Shown: piece by piece, positions 9,170-16,793 of the stretch
Layout of the letters: each line of letters begins with the position of its first letter
Position numbering within the stretch: the first letter of the stretch is position 1
Assembly (NCBI GenBank): GCA_050313995.1
Contig: JBNPMM010000006.1
Origin: JAUMWX01 sp023394215
GTDB lineage: Bacteria > Bacillota > Clostridia > Tissierellales > Peptoniphilaceae
Direction: 5' to 3' (one strand)
Length of the DNA stretch: 64,000 bases
Translations under genes and position numbers: made by a program
The notes under the pieces: generated by a model
What the model was told of the DNA's origin: nothing
What the model saw: the letters and a program-made list of their open reading frames with translations, nothing else
The model's database searches: none

Positions 9170-11230
9170 ATGAAAAATTATGAAACTGATAGGATAAGAA
9201 ACCTTGCCTTGGTTGGGCATAGCGGAAGCGGGAAAACATCCATAACTGAAGCTATGCTATTTAAAACAGGCGCAATCAAGAGATTGGGCAGGGTTGAAGA
9301 CGGAAATACCGTTTCTGACTTTGATAAGGAAGAAATAAATAGGGGTGTTTCTATAGGATTGTCAGTGGCTCCTGCTGAATGGGAGGGCTATAAGATAAAC
9401 TTGATAGATGCTCCGGGATATTTTGATTTTGAAGGCGAAGTTATGAGTGCTCTAAGGGCAAGTGAAGCAGCTTTATTGGTTGTTGACGCTTCCGCAGGTA
9501 TAGAAGTAGGTACAGAAAAGTATTGGGATTATTGTGAAAAAATAGGTTTACCAAGGATTATTTACCTAAATAAGATAGATAAGGAAAATATTAATTTTAA
9601 TCAGTTGGTAGCGGATTTGCACGTTCAGTTCGGCAAGAAGGTTACACCTCTTTTATTGACTTTAACTGATGAAGCCGGAAATACAAACGGAGTTATAGAT
9701 ATAGTTGATAAAAAGGCCTACAGATATAAGGGATTTGAAAAGGAAGAAGTAGAAATCCCTGAAATAAGAATGCTTGAAGTTGAAGAAGTATATAACCAGT
9801 TGGAAGAGGCGGTAGCTCTTACAGATGATGAATTGATGGAAAAATATTTTAACGGAGATAAGTTTACGGAAGAGGAATTCAGAAGAGGGGTTACAGCCGC
9901 TATGCTTAGCGGAACAGTGGTGCCTACCCTTGTAGGTTCTTCTACAAATGGACTTGGTATAGACCTGCTTATGGAAGTAATAGTAAAGTATATGCCGGCT
10001 CCGAATGAAGAAAAAGCGAATATAGGTTTTAGACCTGTTGAGGGGGAAAATAGGAAAGTTGATGTGAAAGAACCTTTCTCAGCAGTGGTATTTAAAACTA
10101 TTTCCGATCCTTTCGTAGGAAAGATTTCAATATTTAAAGTTTTATCAGGAAAATATAAAAAGGATGATGAAATTTACAATGCAAGCAAGGATAAGATTGG
10201 AAAACCTGCAGGTTTATTTTTCCTAAGAGGCAAGAACCAAATTGAAACAAATGAGGTTGTTGTCGGGGATATAGGGGCTTTTTCAAAACTTGAAATGACA
10301 CAAACAAGTGACACAATATGTGATAAAAATAATAAAATCCTTTATAAGAGGATTAAATATCCTCAAGCTTGCTTGACTTGGGCTATTAAGCCGGAAAGTA
10401 AAAATGATGAGGATAAGATTGGGCATGCCCTTCAAAAATTACAAGAAGAAGATCCGAGTTTCAAGACTGAAAGAAATGCTGAAACTAAGCAAATGACTAT
10501 TTCAGGCATAGGTAATGTTCAGCTGCAAATAGTGCTTGATAAGCTTAAGACCAACTTCGGGGTAAAGGCGGATGTCATACCTCTAAGAATAGCTTTTAGA
10601 GAAACCATAAAGGGTAAGAGTGATGTTCAGGGTAGACATAAGAAGCAATCAGGAGGAGCAGGCCAATTTGGAGATGTATTTATAAGATTTGAGCCTATAG
10701 CGGATGGCTTTGAATTTGCGGAAGAAGTTTTTGGAGGATCAGTCCCTAAAAACTATTTCCCTGCTGTTGAAAAGGGCTTACAGGAATGTATGGAAAAGGG
10801 GGTTTTAGCGGGTTATCCGGTAGTGGGTATCAAGGCAACCCTTTATGACGGTTCATATCACCCTGTAGATTCAAATGAAATGGCATTTAAACTTGCTGCA
10901 GCTATAGCTTTCAAGAAAGGGATCGAAGCTGCAAAACCTATCCTTTTAGAACCGGTGATGAATCTTGTTACCCTTGTGCCTGAAGCTTACATGGGCGATG
11001 TTATGGGCGATATTAACAAGAAGAGGGGCAAGATTTTGGGTATGGAACCTCAGGAAGATGGAAATCAAAAGATAATAGCAGAGGCTCCATATGCGGAATT
11101 GTTTGAATATGCCATAGATTTAAGATCAATGACTCAAGGTAGAGGTTCATTTACAATGGAATTTGCCAGATATGAAGAAGTACCTCCTATGAATGCTCAA
11201 AAAATAATAGCAGAGGCTAATAAAGAATAA
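9170..11230 (+). CDS. Elongation factor G-like GTPase (EF-G2 type)
   Basis: A 686-residue translational GTPase with the full EF-G domain order. The P-loop reads GHSGSGKTS rather than the GHIDAGKTT of canonical EF-G, and the DAPGYFDF and LNKID motifs follow. This variant P-loop is typical of the second EF-G paralogue (EF-G2) of thermophiles and Clostridia. AGGAGG lies just before the ATG. The gene stands alone, not beside rpsL, rpsG or tuf, which also argues for the paralogue; the canonical fusA should lie elsewhere. In known EF-G2 proteins GTP hydrolysis is ribosome-linked but the cellular role is unclear. Confidence 0.88.
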   Translation: MKNYETDRIRNLALVGHSGSGKTSITEAMLFKTGAIKRLGRVEDGNTVSDFDKEEINRGVSIGLSVAPAEWEGYKINLIDAPGYFDFEGEVMSALRASEAALLVVDASAGIEVGTEKYWDYCEKIGLPRIIYLNKIDKENINFNQLVADLHVQFGKKVTPLLLTLTDEAGNTNGVIDIVDKKAYRYKGFEKEEVEIPEIRMLEVEEVYNQLEEAVALTDDELMEKYFNGDKFTEEEFRRGVTAAMLSGTVVPTLVGSSTNGLGIDLLMEVIVKYMPAPNEEKANIGFRPVEGENRKVDVKEPFSAVVFKTISDPFVGKISIFKVLSGKYKKDDEIYNASKDKIGKPAGLFFLRGKNQIETNEVVVGDIGAFSKLEMTQTSDTICDKNNKILYKRIKYPQACLTWAIKPESKNDEDKIGHALQKLQEEDPSFKTERNAETKQMTISGIGNVQLQIVLDKLKTNFGVKADVIPLRIAFRETIKGKSDVQGRHKKQSGGAGQFGDVFIRFEPIADGFEFAEEVFGGSVPKNYFPAVEKGLQECMEKGVLAGYPVVGIKATLYDGSYHPVDSNEMAFKLAAAIAFKKGIEAAKPILLEPVMNLVTLVPEAYMGDVMGDINKKRGKILGMEPQEDGNQKIIAEAPYAELFEYAIDLRSMTQGRGSFTMEFARYEEVPPMNAQKIIAEANKE

Positions 11231-11281
11231 AATATAATTTATGTCAGGTCTCCGATCGACCTATGATATAATAGTCTGAGT

Positions 11282-11314
11282 AAAGCTGCCACTAAGAATT
11301 AGTGGCAGCTTTGC
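11282..11314 (+). terminator. Long stem-loop after the EF-G2 gene
   Basis: A 14-bp perfect stem (AAAGCTGCCACTAA at 11282-11295 with its complement at 11299-11312) around a 3-nt loop. The T run is short (TTT then GC), so it is a weaker terminator than others here. A TATAAT-like sequence at 11267-11272 lies just before it, so it could instead sit in the leader of the following two-component operon. Confidence 0.6.
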
Positions 11315-11376
11315 TTATAATGAAGTACAATAAAAAAATAATAAACATTTTGTTTTACTTGGAAAGGATGTAGATT

Positions 11377-12483
11377 GTGAGAAATAAAAAGAGCATGCAA
11401 AAACAGTTAACAATATTGGTCGGGTTGATATTGTTGATAAGTAATCTTATACTTATGAATCTTTTAAATCGTGCAACGTCTATGGGTTTGAGGGATTTAA
11501 TTATTCCATTCGGAGATGTGGAGATTGAAGTATTCGGCGTTGATGATTTGAATTCGAAATTAAGATTATATGGATATATCTTCGCATTTTTGACTACAGT
11601 ATCAGGAACTGTGATTACACATATTTTCTTGGGGAAGTATTTATCGCCCTTAAAAAAATTATCGAAACATATGGATAATATGGAAAGGCAAAATTTAAGT
11701 GAATTGGCTGATTTTTCATCAAATACTATAGAAGTCAGCAGCTTGATAGATTCTTTTAACAGTATGATGGCAAAGCTTAAGAAGGCTTTTGAGATGCAAA
11801 GAGATTTTTCTGCCTATGCAGCCCATGAATTAAAGACGCCGCTTGCTATACTGCAAACGAGGATAGATGTTTTTAAGAAAAAAGATTATGGAGAAAAAGA
11901 AGCTCAAAAACTTTTGGAAACAATATCCGTGCAAGTCGGCAAGTTAAATGATACGGTTGGAAAAATATTGGAATTGTCAAATGTTGAAAGAATTGAATTA
12001 AGGGAAGATATTTTACTGAATATTTTATTGGAAGATTTACTTGAGGACTTTGTGCAGATAGCTTTTAAGGAAAATGTAGAATTGGAGTTTGCCGATATTA
12101 GAGAAAATACTAAGAAGGGACTAAATAAGAGTGATTTTAAGATTACAGGAAATTACACTCTTTTGTATCAGGCATTTTTTAATTTGGTAGATAATGCCAT
12201 AAAATACAATTATCCCGGCGGAAAGGTGAGGGTAGAGGTTGTTGATGATAAGAAATTTATTTGCGTAAATATATATGATACAGGCAGAGGAATCAAAGAA
12301 GAAGATAAAGGTCGTGTTTTTGAACCCTTCTTTAGGGGAGAAGAGCTTGAAAAATTAAGAAAAGAAGGTAGCGGTATGGGGCTTTCTTTTTCTAAGAAGG
12401 TGTTTGATCATCATAGGGCAAGGATTGAACTTTTGGATAATAATCCTAAAGGAAGTTTGGTAAAGGTATTTTTCAGTAAGTAG
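11377..12483 (+). CDS. Sensor histidine kinase
   Basis: A 368-residue membrane histidine kinase. Transmembrane helices near residues 8-28 and 68-90 flank a short extracytoplasmic loop of about 40 residues. HAMP, HisKA and HATPase_c domains follow. The phospho-acceptor is His150 in AAHELKTPL; the N box is NLVDNAIKYN, with G boxes DTGRGI and GSGMGLSF. The start is GTG at 11377, with AAAGGA about 7 nt upstream. The gene precedes its response regulator, the reverse of the common order, and the pair is followed by a thioredoxin lipoprotein and polyferredoxin genes, so it may sense extracytoplasmic redox state. That role is inferred from position only. Confidence 0.9.
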   Translation: MRNKKSMQKQLTILVGLILLISNLILMNLLNRATSMGLRDLIIPFGDVEIEVFGVDDLNSKLRLYGYIFAFLTTVSGTVITHIFLGKYLSPLKKLSKHMDNMERQNLSELADFSSNTIEVSSLIDSFNSMMAKLKKAFEMQRDFSAYAAHELKTPLAILQTRIDVFKKKDYGEKEAQKLLETISVQVGKLNDTVGKILELSNVERIELREDILLNILLEDLLEDFVQIAFKENVELEFADIRENTKKGLNKSDFKITGNYTLLYQAFFNLVDNAIKYNYPGGKVRVEVVDDKKFICVNIYDTGRGIKEEDKGRVFEPFFRGEELEKLRKEGSGMGLSFSKKVFDHHRARIELLDNNPKGSLVKVFFSK

Positions 12484-12494
12484 GGGGTAAAGCT

Positions 12495-13169
12495 ATGAAA
12501 ATATTACTTGTAGAAGATGAAAAGGAACTGCTGGAGGCAATAGGCGAGGGTTTAAGCGGTATGGGCTATTATGTAGACTTGGCATCTTGCGGTTCAGAAG
12601 CTTTAGAATATATCTCACTGGAAGAGCATGACCTTTATATTTTTGACTTAAATCTTCCGGATATGTCCGGATTTGAAGTGCTTAGGCACTTAAATAAAGA
12701 GAGGTCTAATTCTAAAGTATTAATTTTAACTGCAAATTCAAATATTGAAAGTAAGGTTGAAGGTTTTGATCTCGGAGCCAGTGACTACTTAACAAAGCCC
12801 TTTCATTTTGAAGAACTTGAGGCGAGGGTAAAGGCTTTGCTCAGGAGGGATTTTAATTTAAAAGATGTAATGCTTAGATGCGGAGAGCTTGAATTTGATA
12901 CGAATAAAAGAATTCTTTATATTAAAGGCAAGGAAGTGGGCTTAACTAAAAAAGAAAGTGCTATTATAGAATACTTACTTTTTAATCAAGACAGGATAGT
13001 TACGGTGGAAGACTTGCTTGCACATGCCTGGGACAGTGAGGTGGATTATTTCAGCAATTCAATAAGGGTGCATTTAGCATCCCTTAGGAAAAAGATAAAG
13101 GAAATATTGGGATATAATCCCATTATAAATAAGATAGGGGAAGGCTATTTTTTGAAAAAACAGCTTTAA
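12495..13169 (+). CDS. OmpR/PhoB-family response regulator
   Basis: A 224-residue regulator: receiver domain (acidic pocket ED at residues 7-8, phospho-acceptor Asp51 in IFDLNLPD, Lys in DYLTKPF) and a C-terminal winged helix of the OmpR type (SNSIRVHLASLRKKI). It lies 11 nt after the kinase gene and is presumably its partner. Directly behind its stop codon are two TTAACA boxes 11 bp apart in front of the thioredoxin lipoprotein gene, a good candidate target site. Confidence 0.93.
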   Translation: MKILLVEDEKELLEAIGEGLSGMGYYVDLASCGSEALEYISLEEHDLYIFDLNLPDMSGFEVLRHLNKERSNSKVLILTANSNIESKVEGFDLGASDYLTKPFHFEELEARVKALLRRDFNLKDVMLRCGELEFDTNKRILYIKGKEVGLTKKESAIIEYLLFNQDRIVTVEDLLAHAWDSEVDYFSNSIRVHLASLRKKIKEILGYNPIINKIGEGYFLKKQL

Positions 13170-13177
13170 AATTTTTC

Positions 13178-13195
13178 TTAACACAGATTTAACAC
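13178..13195 (+). promoter_or_regulatory. Direct repeat resembling a PhoP-type response-regulator box
   Basis: TTAACAC occurs at 13178-13184 and again at 13189-13195, an 11-bp period (TTAACA, 5 bp, TTAACA). That is the layout of Bacillus Pho boxes and of OmpR-family sites generally. AT-rich -10-like sequences follow at 13203-13219, before the lipoprotein gene. Confidence 0.5.
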
Positions 13196-13242
13196 TCCTT
13201 GATATAAAATTAGTATATCTTAAAAAAACGGAGGTATACAAA

Positions 13243-13998
13243 ATGAATAAAAATTTTATATCAAAGAAAACCGGGATCTTTTTATTGACTGGGGCAATGG
13301 TGTTCGGTCTTGCAGCCTGCGGACAAAAGAAGCCTATGCAGTCCGGAGATAAGATGAAAACTCCTACGGTCAAGGAACAGGCTAAAGATGCAATGCAAAG
13401 TAAGAATGACAAAGGTGCTAAAGACATTAAAGATACCAAGGAAACTAAGGATAATAAAAATGCCAAAGATACTATGGCTCCTAAGGGTACTGAGGAAGGT
13501 AAATCAGTTAAAGAAATGAAAGAAGGAAAAAACGGCAGCAATATAGGAAAGTTTGAGACAAGCGATTTGGATAACAGTAAGGTTACTCAAGAAATTTTTA
13601 AGGAAAACAAACTGACTATGGTAAATGTATTCTCATCAACATGTAATTCCTGTATGGAAGAATTGCCGCATTTAGCAGAATTATCCAAGGAATATAAGGA
13701 TAAGAAGGTTGGGATTATAGGTCTTAATATTGATGTGGATGCCGCACAAAAACCGGATGCAGCTTCTAAAAAGGCGGTTTTAGATACTTTAGCTGATAAA
13801 AAGGGCGATATGAAGGTCTTGTTTGTGGACAAAAATTTAGCGGACAAATTTATGAAGAAGGCGGATATTTTGCCTTATACATTCTTTGTTGATAAGGATG
13901 GAAATATTGTCGGAGAAGAATATTTGGGCGCACATTCAAAAGAAGACTGGGCAAAAATAATTGATAAGGAACTTGAAAAGGTAGCCGAAAATAAATAG
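13243..13998 (+). CDS. Thioredoxin-like (TlpA/ResA-type) lipoprotein
   Basis: A 251-residue exported thioredoxin-fold lipoprotein. The signal peptide ends in a lipobox (LAAC, Cys26). A long hydrophilic linker of about 75 residues rich in Lys, Asp and Thr follows (DIKDTKETKDNKNAKD), then a TlpA-like domain with the redox motif CNSC in SSTCNSCMEELP and the cis-Pro region ILPYTFFVD. It should reduce or oxidise thiols of proteins outside the membrane. The downstream 46-residue CXXC peptide and the membrane polyferredoxin are likely electron suppliers. No CcdA or DsbD is present nearby. Confidence 0.88.
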   Translation: MNKNFISKKTGIFLLTGAMVFGLAACGQKKPMQSGDKMKTPTVKEQAKDAMQSKNDKGAKDIKDTKETKDNKNAKDTMAPKGTEEGKSVKEMKEGKNGSNIGKFETSDLDNSKVTQEIFKENKLTMVNVFSSTCNSCMEELPHLAELSKEYKDKKVGIIGLNIDVDAAQKPDAASKKAVLDTLADKKGDMKVLFVDKNLADKFMKKADILPYTFFVDKDGNIVGEEYLGAHSKEDWAKIIDKELEKVAENK

Positions 13999-14000
13999 TT

Positions 14001-14141
14001 ATGATGAGGAATGCAGTATCTTTCGCCATATTTTTAAGCGGTATAGGGCTTGTTTTATTTGGCGTGCTCGCAAAACAGGAAAATCTCATTGTCTTAAATA
14101 AGGCTATAAGGATTTGTATGGAGTGTATAGGAATAGGTTGA
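14001..14141 (+). CDS. CD1871A-like CXXC-motif membrane peptide
   Basis: A 46-residue gene starting at the ATG 2 nt after the lipoprotein stop and ending 3 nt before the polyferredoxin gene. One hydrophobic helix (about residues 6-24) is followed by a short C-terminal tail ending ICMECIGIG. This matches the small family named after Clostridioides CD1871A, whose members end in a CXXC motif and accompany TlpA and 4Fe-4S membrane proteins. It probably passes electrons or disulfides between the two neighbours; this is inferred from context. Confidence 0.8.
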   Translation: MMRNAVSFAIFLSGIGLVLFGVLAKQENLIVLNKAIRICMECIGIG

Positions 14142-14144
14142 TTT

Positions 14145-15026
14145 ATGAAGAAGGATAACAACAATTTTTTCAGACATAAAATTCAACTTTTAGCAACAGT
14201 CATTACAAATGGAAATTTACTCGGATACATATCAGGGAAAATATATCAGGGAAATTTGAAAAATGCCTGCGTGCCGGGGTTAAACTGTTATTCTTGTGTT
14301 GGAGCCTTGGGATCTTGTCCTGTAGGCTCCCTGCAGGCAGTGATAGGAAAAAAGGGGGGAAGGATATCATTTTATGTGGTAGGCATCCTTCTTATCATAG
14401 GCAGCTTGCTTGGAAGATTTGTCTGTGGCTGGCTATGTCCCTTCGGCTTTTTTCAAGATTTGTTACATAAGATTCCCTTTCCTAAGAAAATCAGGGAATT
14501 ACCTAAGGAAAAAATTTTGGTGAAATTAAAATACTTGATTTTATTGGTTTTTGTAATCATATTACCAATGTATTTTGTCAATAATGCAGGAAACGGTTCT
14601 CCATATTTTTGTAAATTTATATGTCCTGCCGGAACCTTGGAAGGGGGGATTCCCTTAGTATTGCTGAACAAAAGCTTAAGGGGGGTTATAGGTTTTCTAT
14701 TCGTATGGAAGAATGTAATATTAATTACTACAATTATACTGTCCATTATGATATATAGACCTTTTTGTAAGTTTATATGCCCCTTGGGAGCCATATATTC
14801 CTTATTCAATAAGGTGTCGTTTTACAGGTACAGCATAAATTGTAATAAGTGCGTAAATTGTGGAAAGTGTGCTAAAGTTTGTATGATGAATGTAGATCCG
14901 GTTAAGGACCCAAATGATTTGGAATGTATTCGTTGCGGCAACTGTAGAAAGGCCTGTCAAAAGGGGGCTATAGAGCTTTTGATAGCGAATAAAAAAATTG
15001 AGAAGAAGAAAATAACGGAGAATTAA
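14145..15026 (+). CDS. Membrane 4Fe-4S polyferredoxin (NapH/CcoG-like)
   Basis: A 293-residue integral membrane iron-sulfur protein. About four to five transmembrane segments alternate with cysteine motifs: CYSCVGALGSCPVG, CGWLCPFG, CKFICPAG and CKFICPLG, the pattern of the Fer4_5 family (NapH, RnfH-like). The C-terminal cytoplasmic part carries two ferredoxin motifs, CNKCVNCGKCAKVC and CIRCGNCRKAC. It should move electrons from cytoplasmic ferredoxin across the membrane. Its place behind the thioredoxin lipoprotein and CXXC peptide suggests those are the acceptors. The stop codon lies in the loop of the terminator. Confidence 0.9.
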   Translation: MKKDNNNFFRHKIQLLATVITNGNLLGYISGKIYQGNLKNACVPGLNCYSCVGALGSCPVGSLQAVIGKKGGRISFYVVGILLIIGSLLGRFVCGWLCPFGFFQDLLHKIPFPKKIRELPKEKILVKLKYLILLVFVIILPMYFVNNAGNGSPYFCKFICPAGTLEGGIPLVLLNKSLRGVIGFLFVWKNVILITTIILSIMIYRPFCKFICPLGAIYSLFNKVSFYRYSINCNKCVNCGKCAKVCMMNVDPVKDPNDLECIRCGNCRKACQKGAIELLIANKKIEKKKITEN

Positions 15027-15040
15027 ATCTCCGTTATTTT
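15009..15040. terminator. Bidirectional terminator between convergent operons
   Basis: A 13-bp perfect stem (AAAATAACGGAGA at 15009-15021 with its complement at 15028-15040), with A and T tracts on the outer arms. It can end both the polyferredoxin operon and the convergent pfl operon. Confidence 0.85.
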
Positions 15041-15042
15041 AA

Positions 15043-15750
15043 TTATACATTATATTCAGATAATTTTTTTATATCCCTTATGAGGATTTTCCCTCTGGAA
15101 ATGACCTTAAGAATTCCCATATCCTCAAATTGTTTTAATTTTCGACTCATGGTTTCTCTTGTCAGTCCCGTGAAGGAACCGAGTTCTTCCTGAGTTATGT
15201 TTAAGTCAAGAAGAATTCCGTCTTTTTCCTGGCTTCCATATATTTTTATCAAATTTATAAGAAGTTTTGCAACTTTTACATCGGTATTTATCACGGACAG
15301 CCTGTCTATGAGGGATTCGGCTCTGCGGATTCTCTCATAGGATTTTTCCAAGACCTTAATCAGGAAGTTGTTATTTTTAAGCAGGACATTGTAGAAGTCG
15401 CTTTTTGATACGGTTATTACGGTGGTATCCCAAAGGGCGGAGCCGTTGTAGGCATATTTGTCGCCTGACAGGAGGTTTAAACCTCCCAGAAAATCTCCCT
15501 TTTTGTAGATATATAGGAGCTGCTCCCTGCCATCGGAAAGATACATTGAGACCTTCATAAAGCCGTCTATAAGTATATACATTTTATCAGCAGGATCCTG
15601 GGATTTAAAGATTATATCTCCCTTTTTAAACTGAAGAACCTCAAAGGTTGAATTCATTTTAAAAAATTCCTCTTCTGTTAAATATGACAAAAGAGGAATT
15701 TCCTTGTAATTTAATTTTCCGTTTTTATATAAATCATCTCTTTTTATCAT
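15043..15750 (-). CDS. Crp/Fnr-family transcription regulator
   Basis: A 235-residue regulator with an N-terminal cyclic-nucleotide-binding-like beta barrel (about residues 20-130), a long dimer helix and a C-terminal winged helix (TQEELGSFTGLTRETMSRKL). It contains no cysteine at all, so it cannot hold an FNR-type iron-sulfur cluster; a small-molecule ligand or another signal is more likely. It is the last gene of the pyruvate formate-lyase operon, 32 nt behind the activase, and a CRP-like site lies before the first gene, so autoregulation of the operon is plausible. Confidence 0.9.
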   Translation of the reverse strand: MIKRDDLYKNGKLNYKEIPLLSYLTEEEFFKMNSTFEVLQFKKGDIIFKSQDPADKMYILIDGFMKVSMYLSDGREQLLYIYKKGDFLGGLNLLSGDKYAYNGSALWDTTVITVSKSDFYNVLLKNNNFLIKVLEKSYERIRRAESLIDRLSVINTDVKVAKLLINLIKIYGSQEKDGILLDLNITQEELGSFTGLTRETMSRKLKQFEDMGILKVISRGKILIRDIKKLSEYNV

Positions 15751-15782
15751 AGAATACCTCGTATAAATATTCTATCATAAAT

Positions 15783-16544
15783 TTACTTTTTTGTTCGAGC
15801 AATTTTCATTGCATAAAGGACTATGTTTTTTGCCTTGATTGCATCATCAAGGGATAAATCTTTCGCTCCTTCAAGGGGATAGGCTATGCCGAGTTTCTCA
15901 TATTTTACTTTTCCCATTGAATGATAGGGAAGGATGTCCAAATTCTTTATGCACTTGTATTCAGCAAGCCTGTAACCAAGCCTTAGCAAAAGTTCTTTAT
16001 CATAGGTGATACCCGGTACTATAACATGTCTTATCCAGACGTTTTTGTTATTATCATCTAAAAATTTCAGAAAGGCAAGGACAGGTTGATTGCTGAATCC
16101 TGTTAGTTCTTTATGACCCTTATCATCGATATGCTTTACATCCAAGAGGAATAGGTCTGTCACGGCTATAAGTTCACGAAAGTTTTTTAGACTGCTTTCT
16201 GAGGAAGGGTTGAAGCTTATGCCGGAAGTATCTAAACATGTATGGATATCTCTTTTTTTGGCTTCGGTAAATAAATCGATTACAAATTTCATCTGTAGCA
16301 AGGCCTCACCTCCGGAAAGAGTAATACCACCATCTTTCATAAAGGGACGATATGATTCATAATCGTCAAGGACCCGGCCTACAGTTATTTTATTGCCCCG
16401 ATCCAAAGCCCAGGTATCCGGATTGTGGCAATATAGACAACGCATAGGACATCCTTGAAGGAAGAGGACATATCTGATACCCGGGCCATCTACAGTACCG
16501 AATGTCTCCTTTGAGTGGATGTATCCTATGGTATCCAATCTCAT
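15783..16544 (-). CDS. pflA: Pyruvate formate-lyase activating enzyme (radical SAM)
   Basis: A 253-residue radical SAM activase that installs the glycyl radical on pyruvate formate-lyase. The cluster motif CX3CX2C is visible in GCPMRCLYCHNPDTW, followed by the GGE motif in LSGGEALLQ. The length matches the family. The gene starts 1 nt after the stop of the separate glycyl-radical subunit, so the activase is co-translated with its substrate. Confidence 0.96.
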   Translation of the reverse strand: MRLDTIGYIHSKETFGTVDGPGIRYVLFLQGCPMRCLYCHNPDTWALDRGNKITVGRVLDDYESYRPFMKDGGITLSGGEALLQMKFVIDLFTEAKKRDIHTCLDTSGISFNPSSESSLKNFRELIAVTDLFLLDVKHIDDKGHKELTGFSNQPVLAFLKFLDDNNKNVWIRHVIVPGITYDKELLLRLGYRLAEYKCIKNLDILPYHSMGKVKYEKLGIAYPLEGAKDLSLDDAIKAKNIVLYAMKIARTKK

Positions 16545-16545
16545 A

Positions 16546-16782
16546 TTACATACCTTGGTGGAAGGTTCTTGAGATTACATCATTTTGTTGTTCTCTGGTC
16601 AACTTGTTAAAGTTTACAGCATATCCTGAAACTCTTACTGTAAGTTGAGGATATTTTTCCGGATGTTCTTGGGCATCCAAAAGGGTTTCCTTTGTAAAGA
16701 CATTGATATTTAGGTGATGGCCACCCTTTTCCATATATCCGTCAAGCATTGAAACAAGGTTATCTATTTGTTTGTTTTCCAT
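16546..16782 (-). CDS. Separate glycyl-radical subunit of pyruvate formate-lyase
   Basis: A 78-residue protein that corresponds to the C-terminal glycyl-radical domain of pyruvate formate-lyase. It begins with the equivalent of NLVSMLDGYMEKGGHH and carries RVSGYAV, with Gly53 as the predicted radical site, ending in the usual TREQQ and SRTFH. It has its own ATG and its own AAAGGAG 6 nt upstream, only 11 nt after the stop of the large subunit. It differs from the spare-part protein YfiD/GrcA because the adjacent large subunit lacks this domain, so it should be essential rather than a repair part. Confidence 0.92.
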   Translation of the reverse strand: MENKQIDNLVSMLDGYMEKGGHHLNINVFTKETLLDAQEHPEKYPQLTVRVSGYAVNFNKLTREQQNDVISRTFHQGM

Positions 16783-16793
16783 ATTTGTCTCCT

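Noticed and set aside
13074..13541. 155-codon frame opposite the thioredoxin lipoprotein
   Set aside because: It covers the regulator end, the promoter region and the lipoprotein signal and linker in antisense, with Leu/Ser-rich composition and no ribosome site.
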